Assembly: GCA_947179485.1 (NCBI GenBank)
Contig: OX359245.1
Span: 70,667,067-70,731,066 of the forward strand
Origin: Allacma fusca
Lineage: Eukaryota > Arthropoda > Collembola > Symphypleona > Sminthuridae
Reading direction: 5' to 3'
Length of the DNA stretch: 64,000 nucleotides
Shown here: positions 1 through 13,100 of the stretch, one piece after another
How positions within the stretch are numbered: position 1 is the stretch's first letter
Layout of the letters: the number at the start of each line of letters is the position of its first letter
Program-made: the position numbers and the translations under genes
Notes under the pieces: generated by a model
What the model was told of the DNA's origin: nothing
Database searches by the model: none
Seen by the model: the letters and a program-made list of their open reading frames with translations, nothing else

Positions 1-442
1 TAATTGTAAGAATATGCTACTTAACTTTAAAATTACTATTTAAGCCTTTCTTTACTATTCCTGGGAAAAATAGCCATTGTCCGAATTTTATTACAAGCAA
101 TGAGACTTGTGCAGGAATTTTCTTTGAGGTTTAGATACAAAAGCTTACATACTTTCAAATTGAAAACAGCCGTAGCTGAGACTTTAAAAGGGTCGAGAGG
201 ACATTTTCCGAAATGCTTTTTAGCATCAGTGTACACTGATAATTACTTCTATATGTAAGCTGCATAAGCATATAAAATATAAATACTTGTGAATGCATGT
301 TTGTGTCACCTCACAAGGACAAGCTTAATCTTCAGGCATTGTGGATTCGATCCATGTTACTTATCTCTTTAGAGTCCGTACAGCAAAGCTGCCTCTAGTA
401 GCACCGACAAATGATAATACTGAACATGTTAACTAACATGGT

Positions 443-493
443 TGGTTTTCGAATCCAATTACATATGGAATATGTAATTGGATTCGAAAACCA
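443..493. repeat. 51-bp palindrome
   Basis: Near-perfect inverted repeat: TGGTTTTCGAATCCAATTAC is followed after a short spacer by its reverse complement. It could form a hairpin. No gene is visible around it, and positions 1-442 hold nothing I recognise. Confidence 0.8.
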
Positions 494-530
494 TATACGA
501 TTGTATTTAATGATTGAAAACGACTTTTGA

Positions 531-1723
531 CAGTACCCGCGCGGAAATTGGCTATGGAATACTATAGTTTTGAACTATAGGATTTATTAATAGGAAATTG
601 GGACCCTTTCTGATATATGCGCTCCTATAGAAATGTCTGTAGTATCCTATAGTTTCTCCTATGAAGATTCTATAGGAATCCGACCAGCTCGCTCCTACAC
701 ATATTACATTGATGCAGGTTTTGTTTGATGCAACTTAATAAACAATATTACAGAATCCTAAAACTACAAGTACTCAACCTGTATCACAATCATTAAAATG
801 TTTTAATTTAATAATTTATTATATTTTTTATGGAAACATTAATTTTCTACAAACAAGGAACAAAACAAATTAAATAATCAATTCTTGACGTTCACAGTCC
901 CGGATTTCTGAAATAAAAAAAATATATAAATGCATTAATATTTCTGCAACATATGTTACTGCATACAAAAAATCCCTAAATATGATTAAAATAATCTATG
1001 TATATACATATTGAAACAACTAATTAGATAAAAAATACTAGTAATGGTGTAATTAAAACTAATTCATAACGGTACGCTGCATGTCATTTTACTCCTTTTA
1101 TAAGAATAATTAACCACTTTATAATACGTACATACGTATAATTATTTTGACTTCCAGATTTCTTAAACTAATAAATATAAACATTTCTAAGAGCTTACTA
1201 CTATAGCAACACAATTATTAATATATTTAGTTTCTTAAGGAAGAGAACTACTATTGTGCTCTTAAAGCATAGAATGGGTTTTCACTGCGATGTATGGAGC
1301 ACTAATAATTATCATTAATTTGACTACCTAAAATAAATAACTTGAAATAATTGAAGTACTCACTAGAAAGGAATCCAAAAAGAGTTACAGGTCACACGAG
1401 AGTCAACACCCAAGTCTCTGCAACGTGTCTCTTAAGCATATGCTGTGATCCGGTGCTGCAGTTAAAATATTTTCCCGCTGGAACTAAATATCGCGCAAGT
1501 ACAGAGTGACATGCGTAGAAACGTCTTTCTGAACGCTACAGGATTCCCATAGGAGAAACTGGTGGCCCATAGGAAATACCTAAACCTTTCCTATCGTTGC
1601 GTAATTCTTACATGATAGGAGATTTAACTATAAGAAACTAAAGTTACCCATAGGAAAAATCTAAACGTTTCCTATTGATACTCTATTCCCATAGTTTCCT
1701 AAGCTGGATTTACGCACGGGTAC
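531..1723. mobile_element. candidate non-autonomous TIR DNA element
   Basis: The left end reads CAGTACCCGCGCGGAAAT and the right end, in reverse complement, reads CAGTACCCGTGCGTAAAT. The subterminal parts are rich in related TATAGGA/CCTATAG motifs on both sides, as in MITE-like elements. No coding region is seen inside. The flanking 8-mers do not match well, so no target duplication is supported and the superfamily is left open. Confidence 0.55.
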
Positions 1724-1834
1724 TGACATCTTAGTATGAATGATGCATTTGTCAGACTCGATTAATGGTTTCACAGGATATGTTTTTTTTTAATTTTTGG
1801 GTGTAACATACAGTCGAAGTACTAATTGTAGAGA

Positions 1835-3459
1835 TCATTTAAGAACCAAGAGATCAACGGTGGATTCAGTGATGAACTTGAACATCGTAAGGACCATGCC
1901 ATAATCAACGTAGTAGAATGACCCAATGTTAACTCTGATTGATTTAGAGCTCCGGAGAAATTTCGTGATGAGTTTTGACCCACCTTGACCATCCCCCCAG
2001 CTTTTGAGTACTTCCCTTGACCTCACATCCACCTTAGCCAGAACGGTAAACGTGACCGCCAAAAACAAAACTATTTCACTGGCGCCAACAAACGCAACGA
2101 AGGGTAAAGTCCCACTGAGCTTTATAACCATGTAAATGAAGTAGACACTCCAAATTAAAAATAACCATTGGGAGACTGGAAGGACAAGCGGATCGTAAAT
2201 GTTTAAACTGTTGATGTTCAGGATTTGCAGTTCCCGGTAGAGCTTCATGAAATTTGATTGCATTCTTAAGCTGCTTCTCGTTTTGTAGGTGCTTCTCCCA
2301 AGCCTAGAATATTTAATATAAATAAAATAGAAAGTACACCCTAAAAATATTGTAGTGTAACTTCTAACAAAAATTCAACAACTTAATGTTATCACGTCTA
2401 AATTCAAAGTTTAATTAGTTATACAAAACTATCCAAAGATTAAATGCACGTTATTAAGTAAATTCAAAATGGGAAGCGGTGTAAATGCTTAGCCAAATAT
2501 TTTAGGTTCCAGGTATACGTCCTTACTCCAGCTCGTCCATGATTTCCAGAATAGAAAACACATAGTCAATGTAAGGAAATGAGTATAAATACATGGTTGT
2601 AAACCATGTGAGAACGTAGTGCATGAAAATTACTTTGTTGGAGAGCCATTAAGGGTATGTGCCAATGCAAGGGCAGATCCAGTACAAGAGAACTCAGTAA
2701 ATTTGGATTCCCAGAGAAGAACATGGGAATCAAAATAAGCATGAATATAGTAAATACGCTTAGAATAACAAACACAAAAATGAGCATCCCTGCTTTATCC
2801 TTCACTATGCTATCAATCCCAGAAGCTCCTTTCCCTTTTAGCAGATACTTCTCTGGAAATTAAAATCAAAACAAAATGACAGTTAGTTCGTAGCATTTTT
2901 TTAAATTACCTCTAACTAAAACAAAACTATTATTGAGTGAAAAACTGGTCTGTGTGTCTATAATTTAGCTTGCATTTAATAGCATTTATGTATAATTATT
3001 ATTTGCGTATGAACTTACTAAACTTCTTTCCAAACTTCAAATATTGAGAGTGGAATTGTGGGAACTCATAACGAACCCGGATGTTATTTATATTCTGAAT
3101 TACCGGGTAGATACTGCACAATGTCATTCCAATTCCAATCATGAGGTATTCAAATGTGATTCACGTTTTTTCTGTGCCAGTTGCAAAGTCCGAAGGCCGA
3201 ACCAAATAAAGATCGTGATGGCTGCAATAAAATTATAAGCTGACGTAACATAGCGCAATCTACTCATGGATGTTCTAATACTTTTACTTTTTCCATCCCA
3301 CCAATAGGGGAGATTGCCCAAGTAAGTTCCCAATTTGTATCCTAGAAATAAAAATTGTTCAGCAAGTGGTCCCAACATTTTGATAAATATGTAAAGTTGT
3401 CCAAAAGTTAATTGAGCAGTAAATGTGAATTTTCTGAGGTAATTGCAAAACAAGGACAA
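1835..3459 (-). pseudogene. insect-type 7-TM chemoreceptor-like gene, frame-broken
   Basis: Minus-strand pieces read in order like one multi-pass chemoreceptor (gustatory/odorant-like fold). The first (about 3459-3150) contains LGTYLGNLPYWWDG followed by a membrane segment. The second (about 3150-3010) contains MIGIGMTLCSIYPVIQNIN. The third (about 2858-2520) has one membrane helix, then LDLPLHWHIPL. The last (about 2306-1835) has two or three hydrophobic segments and ends GSFYYVDYGMVLTMFKFI plus a short tail and stop, which resembles the C-terminal TM7 signature of this family. Continuity needs frame changes near 3150-3160 and near 2640, where a second frame continues with MHYVLTWFTTMYLYS. 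Those breaks suggest a pseudogene or assembly indels. A further hydrophobic fragment at 3480-3688 (minus) may belong to it or to a neighbouring copy. The family call is by pattern only. Confidence 0.5.
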
Positions 3460-5279
3460 ATAGTAAGTGGAATTTCGCAGGATGTGTCACGAGTCCACTA
3501 CTTGCTTTTAAACTGAGTGCTGTTAATATCTGTATGTACGGTAAGGCTAAGGTCGTTACATATGCCTGGGCTATATCAATAATTAATATAATTTTGACTG
3601 GAAAAGTTGAGTTCTTCAAATCGATTTTAATTACACGATTCTCACTGTCATTGGTTAATTCATCGTACCACGGCATGCTGTCAGTCAAGGTCCTGCTTCT
3701 TGAATACAGTTGATTCCGCTACAACGGACCCTGATTAAAAGTGTGTTCTCAAGAAGGGGAAACTAACTTTGACGCAATAATGTTCGCCTGCAATGTTTGT
3801 CCTTCTTCCAAGACCTGATGCTTAAAGCAATCAATTTCTATTCCTAACATATGGGAGCTGAGGTTGAAAGAAATGTGAACTGTACATAACACAAGTTAAT
3901 ATATTAAATTATTTCTTTCTGAAAACAAGTTATGTATATGCTTACATACCTACATATATGTAGATACATGTACGCATATAAATGTATTCATTTAATGGTG
4001 TCGATTTCTGGACCTTACACTGCTTATATTTTTCTTTAAAACTTCAGCAGTTTCAGAATTATACTCTGACTTTGCTGGTTGAACAAAGAGGAGAAAGCAG
4101 TAATTGATTTGAATTCATTTTAATACTCCAAATGATTCAGTATATATAGCAGCAATGTATCTCTATGCTTTAGGTGGATGGGATGCAGACAAATGAATAT
4201 TTAGGGATAAGCATACAATGATGAGCATGAATTTTCAATTTATTCTACATGACATTTCCGATGACAAGAATTCAGCACATACAATAGTTTAAACAATTTA
4301 TGTACCGTCGTTGTACTCTTACGTTGACGTACTGAGCCGATTCCCTGCGTAAATGATTTAACTCATTGGAAAATAAAAAATGCTTACTTAATTACATAAT
4401 TATACTATGTACATGTGTATAAAATGTTTGGGGTTCATACTCCGATTTACCCGAGGACATTTCTGAACTATGTACCTTTGTTCTTATAATTACTATAATT
4501 ATGTATAGATACTTGTGTCTAGATGCAGGGTGTTTCCTGTTGAAATGAATTGTCGATCTGAAACAATGTTATACTTATAGAGTATCAATTGCAACACTGA
4601 AGTTTATTACGGATAAACACAAATTTCTATAAGAAGTACAAATGTCAATATCATAACATTGTGACGATCCAGGCCATGTTTATAATAATAACCTATGTAC
4701 ATGTGCAACCAAACACATTTTGGACGATTTGTTCATATCTGTACAGGATTAAAATGCATTTTTCTAATTACATTCCAATCTAGATTTCACAATTGATTGC
4801 GGAATCCCCTTTACATCTTAAGTAAAGAGCAGCAATAAGCAGTTTATTCCAACTATTTTGTAACAATTGTTTCTAGTAACTTTCATGGGCATTCCAGGGA
4901 GCTATTTCAGATATGTATCTCCATGTTGTGAATTTTTGATATGACCCGTAAGAACTTAGAGCAACGTTGGGGGAATTCATCTTCAGGATATTCCGAGTAG
5001 CTGTGTTTGTAGGAAATCTAATAAGTATTCATATTATTTTACATGCATACATGGCGTGATTGCTATCATAATCAACGGATAAATTTTTGCTGCAAGTAAT
5101 ACCACAAATATAAAATTCGGAAATTTTACAGGACTTTTTATTTCTTATTTTGAGCAACACATACATTATTCTTTATTACGTTACAATAGCCGATTTTACA
5201 CTGGATAATTCTAGTCCGAACATTATTTTATGACATTACGATAAATCTAAGAAAGATATAAATTAACATGTAGGTGACA

Positions 5280-6900
5280 GCTGTCAATACTGTATTTTTT
5301 TGTATACCTAACAATATCGTACATAAAATATCTGTTTACATTTGGAAAGCAGTTACAACATGTAATTAATAATAAATTATAGAAAATTTCATGAGAAGTT
5401 CTTATTCATCAGTTAACCCATGTCTGGTACAACTGGCTCATTATATATAAAGAATATTAAAATGAATAAACAACTATTTACGAACATTTAGAGTTTGATA
5501 CATATGAGAATTTATACAGATTTCCAGTAAAGAAATATTTGGCGTTATTTTAGTATGCATCAAACGTAGTCTGCAATAATTCAGTTCCTTTTCCTCAGTG
5601 ACCCTTCACCTTTAATATTTTATCCATGAGTGACCCTCGTCTTGGAATAATTCATGAAGAAATAATATGAATTTAGGAAAAAAACTATATTTCGGTAAGT
5701 TTGCATGTCACTTCTTTGTATCTATAGTTATGCATCTATATGTAGTAATTTGTAGGGGTTTAAAGAACTGCATACATCAATGCGATTCGTATATAATTTT
5801 TTCTATGAATGTAATAAAGAATTTGGAATAAAATTCCGAACAATTCTGAGACCTTGCAAAATAAGCCTGTCAAGGAGTTCATCTTCAGAAACAAATTCAT
5901 TGAACAGTAAAGTTGGAAGTAAGTCCCACTATCAGTCTAATTGCGGGCTGGGACTTGATATCCGAAAAATAGGGATTTTTTTTGTTACAAATATCTCAGC
6001 CTTGAACAATGAACCATACAAATTTCCCTTGCCATATTGAGGTCACAATGTGGGTTAAAGGATTAAGGTCACCTATACCTATACATCTTGGGGAGTTTCA
6101 AGCCGTATGTGCATATACACACGATATACTTACCTCCTGGGACTAATCCAGTCGTGGAAGTTAACTTAGTCGAAGTTTTTTGTATGCCCAAAAATGTTTT
6201 ACATAAAATATCTATCCACATTATAAAAAACAAATACATGTAGTAATTATTCTTAAAAATTAGCTACACAATTGGACGGTAATTTTGAAAGCTGAGGAAC
6301 AACAAGAAGAAACTATTCAACTGGAGCAACTACAATCCAAATGAACATGAAATGAACATCCTCAAGTTAGTTCATTTTTGCTATACAGCCAAGAAAATAC
6401 AACATTCACAATTTAAATCTGCAACTAATTGCCTCACTTGAATCTAATTTTGACATTCATAAAATCTCGTTTGATGACCAGTTACAATCAAGATACGTTA
6501 TCGTAAATATGCTCAATGCCAATATTCATTACACGTAATTATGCATAAATTGGTCAATAAAATAACGAGACATAATAAGACCTGCGTATTATGGACTATT
6601 ATTAAGATTTCACCCATGAGGGATTCTTACCTTAGAGTTAATTACGATAAAATAACATCTATTTCGAAATAACTAGATTTACAATTTAGGCCAGTTTGCA
6701 TATCATTTCATCATATCTTATCACATTATAATTTTTAGGGATTTAAAACAGTGCTAACATTATTACGACTAACATATACATTTTCTGTAATAATTGTTTA
6801 ATACAGAATCGTGAATAAATATCTGAAGATCTAAATTCTGAGACCTTGCGAAATAATCGTATGAAGGAGGTTCATCTTCAGGAACAGATTCAACTGAACA
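5280..6900. repeat. local tandem duplication of intergenic sequence
   Basis: Sequence at about 5280-5905 is repeated at about 6170-6900. Examples are the TACATAAAATATCT block, and a block containing CTGAGACCTTGC followed by TTCATCTTCAG. A third copy of part of it lies at about 21,070-21,310 in the duplicated segment. No convincing gene is seen here, and short open frames in it are not supported. Confidence 0.6.
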
Positions 6901-7137
6901 TTAAGCTTAGAAGGTCCCATTACCAGACTATAACTTCACGTATGAGTAAAGTTTGTTTACCACAGGGCAGGAATTTAAAGCCACAAATAATGCTCTCATC
7001 AATTACAATCATTTTGTTCAGCTCGAATCTGGATTTTGACGTTGAAGGTAGGATCATCCCTTGCATGAGCTTCTGTACTATTGAAGATTGGATTACACTT
7101 AAGAATTTTTCTCGTATGTAATGGTAACTCACATGAA

Positions 7138-10100
7138 TCAGGTACGACGTGAATTGGATCGATGACTACGAATGAACTCTTGCTTGAACAAATATCGATT
7201 GTATTCTCTAACGACAGCTTCTCGGACGTCAGGTGTGAGAAAGCAATTGAAGACAGATACAAGGATGCCCTGGAATGAACAATGAATTTATAGTAAATAG
7301 CCAAAATGAAACAGTAATTAAAATCATACCTGCACGATTTTTTTAAAGTAAGTTGTAACTTCCTAAAATTACCTATTTTGAATGTGTATGTATTTACGGA
7401 GCCCAAAGTCGATAGAAGTATTAATTAAAATACGGAGTACCGGAGCGCTCAAAGTTACCTGTAAAGGTTGAACCATAGCATTTGCCATCATGTAGTACGC
7501 CTGACCACTCCCACCAAGGTTGAAAAAAAATATCAAATTATTGATCCCAAGGAGAGGAAAAAGTATCAGAGAAGACTTGACTGCCCGGCTATCCATAAAT
7601 TGAATTAACAGAAGCATTAAATTTAAAGTCAAGTCCAATTGCCTTGCTTGAAAGGATCATTAATAAATATTTCCCTTGTTTAGAGTACTCCCTAATCAAT
7701 ATTATAACTTTAACCCTTACTTTTAGGTATTTTAGAAAAATCAAGGGAAAACGTTTGATGTACCGATACAGTTGGGCATCTCTGGAGCTCCCGTTGACCG
7801 GAAGATTCGAGAACAAGACCCTCATGATGTTTACGAGAAATGCAAGATTTCCCTGCCGGCATTGACACATACATTTCATTTCATGACACACAATTTAATA
7901 CATCCTTCCCACGAAACGTTCAATAGAAGAGCTTACCACCAAAGCTGCCAATGCAGGGCCTACGATTATCCAAATTAACGGGGATTGGCTATAATCCTTC
8001 CAGCAGTAGATGTCATCATGTCTATTGACAAATTCAAATGCAGTCCCCCAAGCACCGACGAGGAACACCGGTAGCCCTAATTATTTACATGTTGGAAGTA
8101 ATTATATGAATAAAGCAAGGCTTAAAAATCATCGCTACGCGATAATTTCAGGCTTTCCGTAGGGTGGCGTCAGCTACCGCCGTCAAAGTAGGGTAAATTT
8201 TGAGTTTTTTCAAAATTTCAGTTTTGTTTTCAAAAAAGCCACATATGCAATCACCATTACGGTTTACATAAGCAATACTCAAAAAAAAATTCATTAAAAT
8301 CGATTCAGTAGTTTTGTAGATAACTGTCATATTTGACTTGAAGTCCAAAATGTCAATAATTTTTTTATCGAAAACTCTCCAGCCGATTTCAACCAAATAC
8401 GAACTTAGTCTTACTTTTGACACTATAGTAATATCCATAAAAAATTTCATTGAAATCGGAACAGTAGTTTTTGAGTAATCGTGTGGAAGGACACACGGAC
8501 GTACATATACGGACAAGGCTACAGTATTTTACTAGGGGTCTGACGCCACCCTAAAAACCCAAGGATAGGAAATTGTTTAATTTTTAGTCTCAACTCACCA
8601 TAAGAGAACCAACAGTAAGTTTTTATATGGAAATTTGGTTTTAAGATATTGGAAGTTAGTTTTGAATTCACATAATGCCCTTCCACGAACATCCAGTTGA
8701 TTGAGGATGCATAAGTGTATAAATTCAGTGCCAGAACCAATTTACAAATCCATTCCTGGAAATTTTACAAAAATCATTAGACGATAAATTTTACTAAATT
8801 ACTGCAAATTCCCGTCTTCATAATTGTAATTTTATTCTTTCCTGAGTGGAATTAATTTTTGACACGTAAAGTAATTGTAAGTTCCCATTTCACATTTAAT
8901 ACACTCACAGATTTCTATTTTATTCGTTGTAATAATTTCCTCTGAGAAATGTACAAGTGGTGTCGTAAATGTCAGATGTCATGCGTCCATAATATTATTC
9001 TTTTTTATGCTGATTTTATACAATTGGATTGTTTAGAGTTTGCCAAGTTTCAAAATATTCGTTTCTAAAAAATCAGGTTTTAAAAAATTAGGCTTAAACA
9101 AATTAGGATTTTTAAAAAAAAGGTTTCAAAATAACCAAACCGAAGATGCTTTTACGGCTGTCAAAAAAGGTGAAAAACTAGGATTTGAAATGGGAGGAAA
9201 TTGAGTAGTAATGAACGAAACAAACTACCCTATACGTTAAAAAATAAGCGCCGACATTCAAAATTTCCAAAGCTTCAGAAATCATCGTGTTCTTAGCACG
9301 TGATTAGCCACCAATGAAAATTAAGTATCGCACGTGTGCACAATACATATGTATCTACCTACATATATTTTATTCGTTCGCACCCGAGAGGCTTAGTTTC
9401 GTTCATTGTTACTCCAATTTCTCCCATTTCAAATCCTAGTTTTTCACATTTTAGAGCCGTGAAAGCACCTTCGTTTTGGTTTTTTAAAACCTCATTTATT
9501 TATCCGATTGTTTTCAAAATAGAGAGTCCAAATAACAGTAATACATTAAAATTTTCAAGAAGTTCAAATAATTTCATTAGTTAATATTGTAAAGACCTCT
9601 AGTTATGTTTCGAATATTGAAGGTTATGACTATAACAACCATAATTTGCATTTTCTAACAATTATTTTTTAAGGCCCAAGCCCGGGATAGTACACCATGA
9701 AATTTGTCACACAAGCTTAAAATAATTAGGCACACATATATGTACATATGTGCAAATGTTAAACAAAATCGTTGTGGGGAAATACCTTTAAAAAAACTGC
9801 AATGTATTAGGTTAGGGAATTCCGTAGACTCACTAAAAAACTCAGGTATATATATATAAACAGCTTCAAATTTCATAAACTATATACACGCAGAAGAGAT
9901 GAATTAAGCATTGAACGTTTTAAAAATTTTATCAACGACAATAAGCCCTGAATATTGGGATTTGGTCAAAGGTTGTAGAAGTTATCCTCAAATCATTTTT
10001 TCAGGGGGAGTAAATACATACTTAAGCTTTGCAAATTTGTCGAAAGTTGCAAAATGTATTTTTTTCGAATCGGTAAAAAAGCATCTTCGTAAAAATAACT

Positions 10101-13100
10101 GCATAATCTTGGCAAGAGCAACTGCTGGTCGGGATAAGAAATGTGTACATGCGTTATATTTTGTTACTCATCTTTCGATCTTTTTAACGTGCCTCGGTGT
10201 TTACATTACAAACAAGATCTTGTTAAGAATGACGATTGGGGAATTCTAACTTTTACACCCTTTGTAAAAGTTTACAATCTATGCACTCCGCAACTCTAAG
10301 AATTTAATTTCTTTGCATAAAATTTACTCAGATATTCCCAACTCACCACACTCCGGTATTGAATATCTTCTCCCAAGAGTTTCGGTTGGGATACCATCAT
10401 GAGTGCAAGGTTCTTCAATGCGAGGGATATCATGAAGTGAATGTGTATTGTAATTCGATGGCAACGGATAGACCTACATATATATATATATACATGAAAA
10501 ATGGCAAGCATTCAAAAGTAACGCCACAATGTATTTAGGGCTGATAAGAGCACAATCAACACCCGACACTATTGTCAGTTAATGGGGTAATCAGACACAT
10601 GAAACTTCCATAGTAATAAACGTCTCGACAATCTTGGGGGAGTTCATAAGAATATTTTATATTTTGAATTTCAATATTAGCATCTCTTATAGAGACTCTT
10701 TAAATGTTTTTGTAAAGAATTTAATTTTAAGATCTGGGCAAAAGAACCGTTTCGTATTAAATCGTCAAATGAACGTATACTTACGTTTCCAGAATACTTA
10801 TTATAACAATGTTCAAGTGTCACAGTTATAGTTATACTGCATAAAAATTCAAGACATTATGTAATTATATTAAGAAACAAAATTTGGTGTCAATGATGCA
10901 CAGCTCTTACTTGAAATAGAAGAATATGAGAAGAGCCACAACTAGGAAGAGAAGTGACAGAATTGACCCCACGAAACGCACGTATCTAATAATTTCCCTG
11001 GTCTCCCACTGGGCTCATGAAAAACCATTTACAAGTGTCATAATTACAAATTCTTCAAAATATATCCCATAGTATTGGGAGCATGCTAAAAAAACTTTCG
11101 CCCTATAGTCAAGATTAGGGAGTAAGCCATAAAATATTAGATTAGTCTATAGTTTGTAGAAATATATTTTCTGAATTTTCTAAAATATATATGTGCCATT
11201 GAGCTAGCTTTATTTTGACGGTCATGGGGGTGGGTCAGAGACGTGAACCAAAGTCGGAATTTTACAGATTTTAAATTTAGCACTCTACAATAAACCATTG
11301 ATTTAAAAATCCTTCCAGAATTCCGACTTGGGTTCCGGTCCGTAACCCCTATGTGACTGCAAAAATTGGAATGGAACAAATTTTAGAAAATCTGGGAAAG
11401 AATTTGATACGAACTAGGCTAATCAAATAAATTACACCTCTTATCTATGCATAGGAAAGGGGGGGGGAGAAAAAGGATATGAGTACATATTCGCTTTAAA
11501 ATTCTAACTTTCTTGGATAAGGGCAGGAGACAATTATATTGGGGCTTTTGTAATAGATTTTAAAAGCAATTTAAAATCCAAACACTCAACATCTTAGAAA
11601 TAAATAAGAAATAAGATTTACCTTTGTAAAATGTTCGGATGTTAGGCATTCTTTGATGCTAGTTTCGTTATCCCACTTCCATGCTCCGTTCTCTTTACAC
11701 GTGCTCGAGACGTATCCTATTATTAGTTAATCTTCATGTATAGGTGCTCAAATGCATGGATTTCATCTTTGTATGCACGAATATCTGAAAACTTAGTTAA
11801 TATTGCTAGTGCTGAGGGAGCATTTCTCTGCACCGTAATTATTACAGTAGATACATATTACACAGACATGTACGCATTGCTCAGATAATTCTGTATGTTG
11901 GAATGAATCTCAGATATTTTGTCCCTGAAAATTAATTACCTGTACTGTTATTTTCCAAAATACTCTCCATTGTATAATTATTACTGCTATTATACTCCAA
12001 ACAAGGACGCCTTACAGTTTCTCCGATAGCAGCCACAGGCCAGCAAAAATGTCCGTCCCAGAATGCCCCACAATGCAAATCTGACAGATTATAACAACAT
12101 ATGAAAAATGAATATGTATAATTAATTATTTATAACCAACAAATTATTTTCTGTCCCAGATCCAAATACAGTGAAGCCTTCATTAATTCCAACGAAATTG
12201 GAATGTAAAGGAATTGTACCTTAAATACCTTCCGACATACTTAAAGCTTCAATGATAATTTTTACCAGTGTTATTTCCCGAGCTCAAAACTTAAAACAAT
12301 AGGTATTAATCGTAGGAAGACCTGTCACGTACAATCATTGATGGAAAGGGATAACATTATTAGCGCAAGTATTCAGTATGTATCATTAGGATTTGACAGA
12401 CATTGTGAGAAAATCGTTTAAAAAAATAAATTGAAGGATGACATTTTACAATATTTTTACCGTAGAAGACTTTAATGAATGATATTTCAATTGGGCATTT
12501 TTGCACCAGATTACAGTTCCAATTACACCTTTTAAAAACTCACAGGAAATCCAGCGGACAATGAGCGGAGCCAAAACCTAAATTTTTAAAACTCTTGTGG
12601 GATTCAAATGAAATGTCCGAGCTCACATTTCCCCATTGTAGGGTACCATAATATATAGTAGACGTAATAGTAAACATAATACAAATAAATTTGTATTATT
12701 TGTAATTTATGTAAATTTATGATATTACGAAATTATCTGAAACGAATTAAAAATGTGATTGGTGTTGATAAACCAAGAATTTCACTTATCCTTTTAATTA
12801 ACAAGCACTTTCTGTTCGTTTATTTAAAGTTCCGCGCGTTCACAGTTCAATGGCCTCACACAAAGCCCAAAAGGTGGCATTTCAAGCAATCCTTATTATT
12901 AACGAGCACCACCTATCCGTTTATTTATGTACTATTTACACAACAAGTGTTCACGACAGGGCTTGATTCGAAAACCGTGTAGCTTCTAATTTCTACATTC
13001 ACACTATATATACCACCTCTCCAATTAGCTGTCCCTGTGAAGGGCTTGCACAGGGCTTTTTTGCTAGTTTGTAATAATTATATAATATGCAATTATTGAA

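Larger units (their letters stand above)
2838..11400. repeat. segmental duplication, copy 1 (intact GPCR copy)
   Basis: Short blocks along this span recur in the same order at 16,780-24,215. Examples: 2838-2880 with 16,780-16,835; 3008-3140 with 16,985-17,120; 4005-4230 with 18,853-19,020; 5155-5400 with 20,525-20,760; 8555-8960 with 22,690-23,045; 10,640-11,400 with 23,470-24,215. Identity looks moderate, with many indels, so the duplication is old. This copy keeps the open GPCR exons. Confidence 0.8.

Noticed and set aside
9911-10249. A 112-codon open frame on the plus strand
   Set aside because: It lies antisense within an intron of the GPCR, with no domain and no conservation of frame in the duplicated segment.
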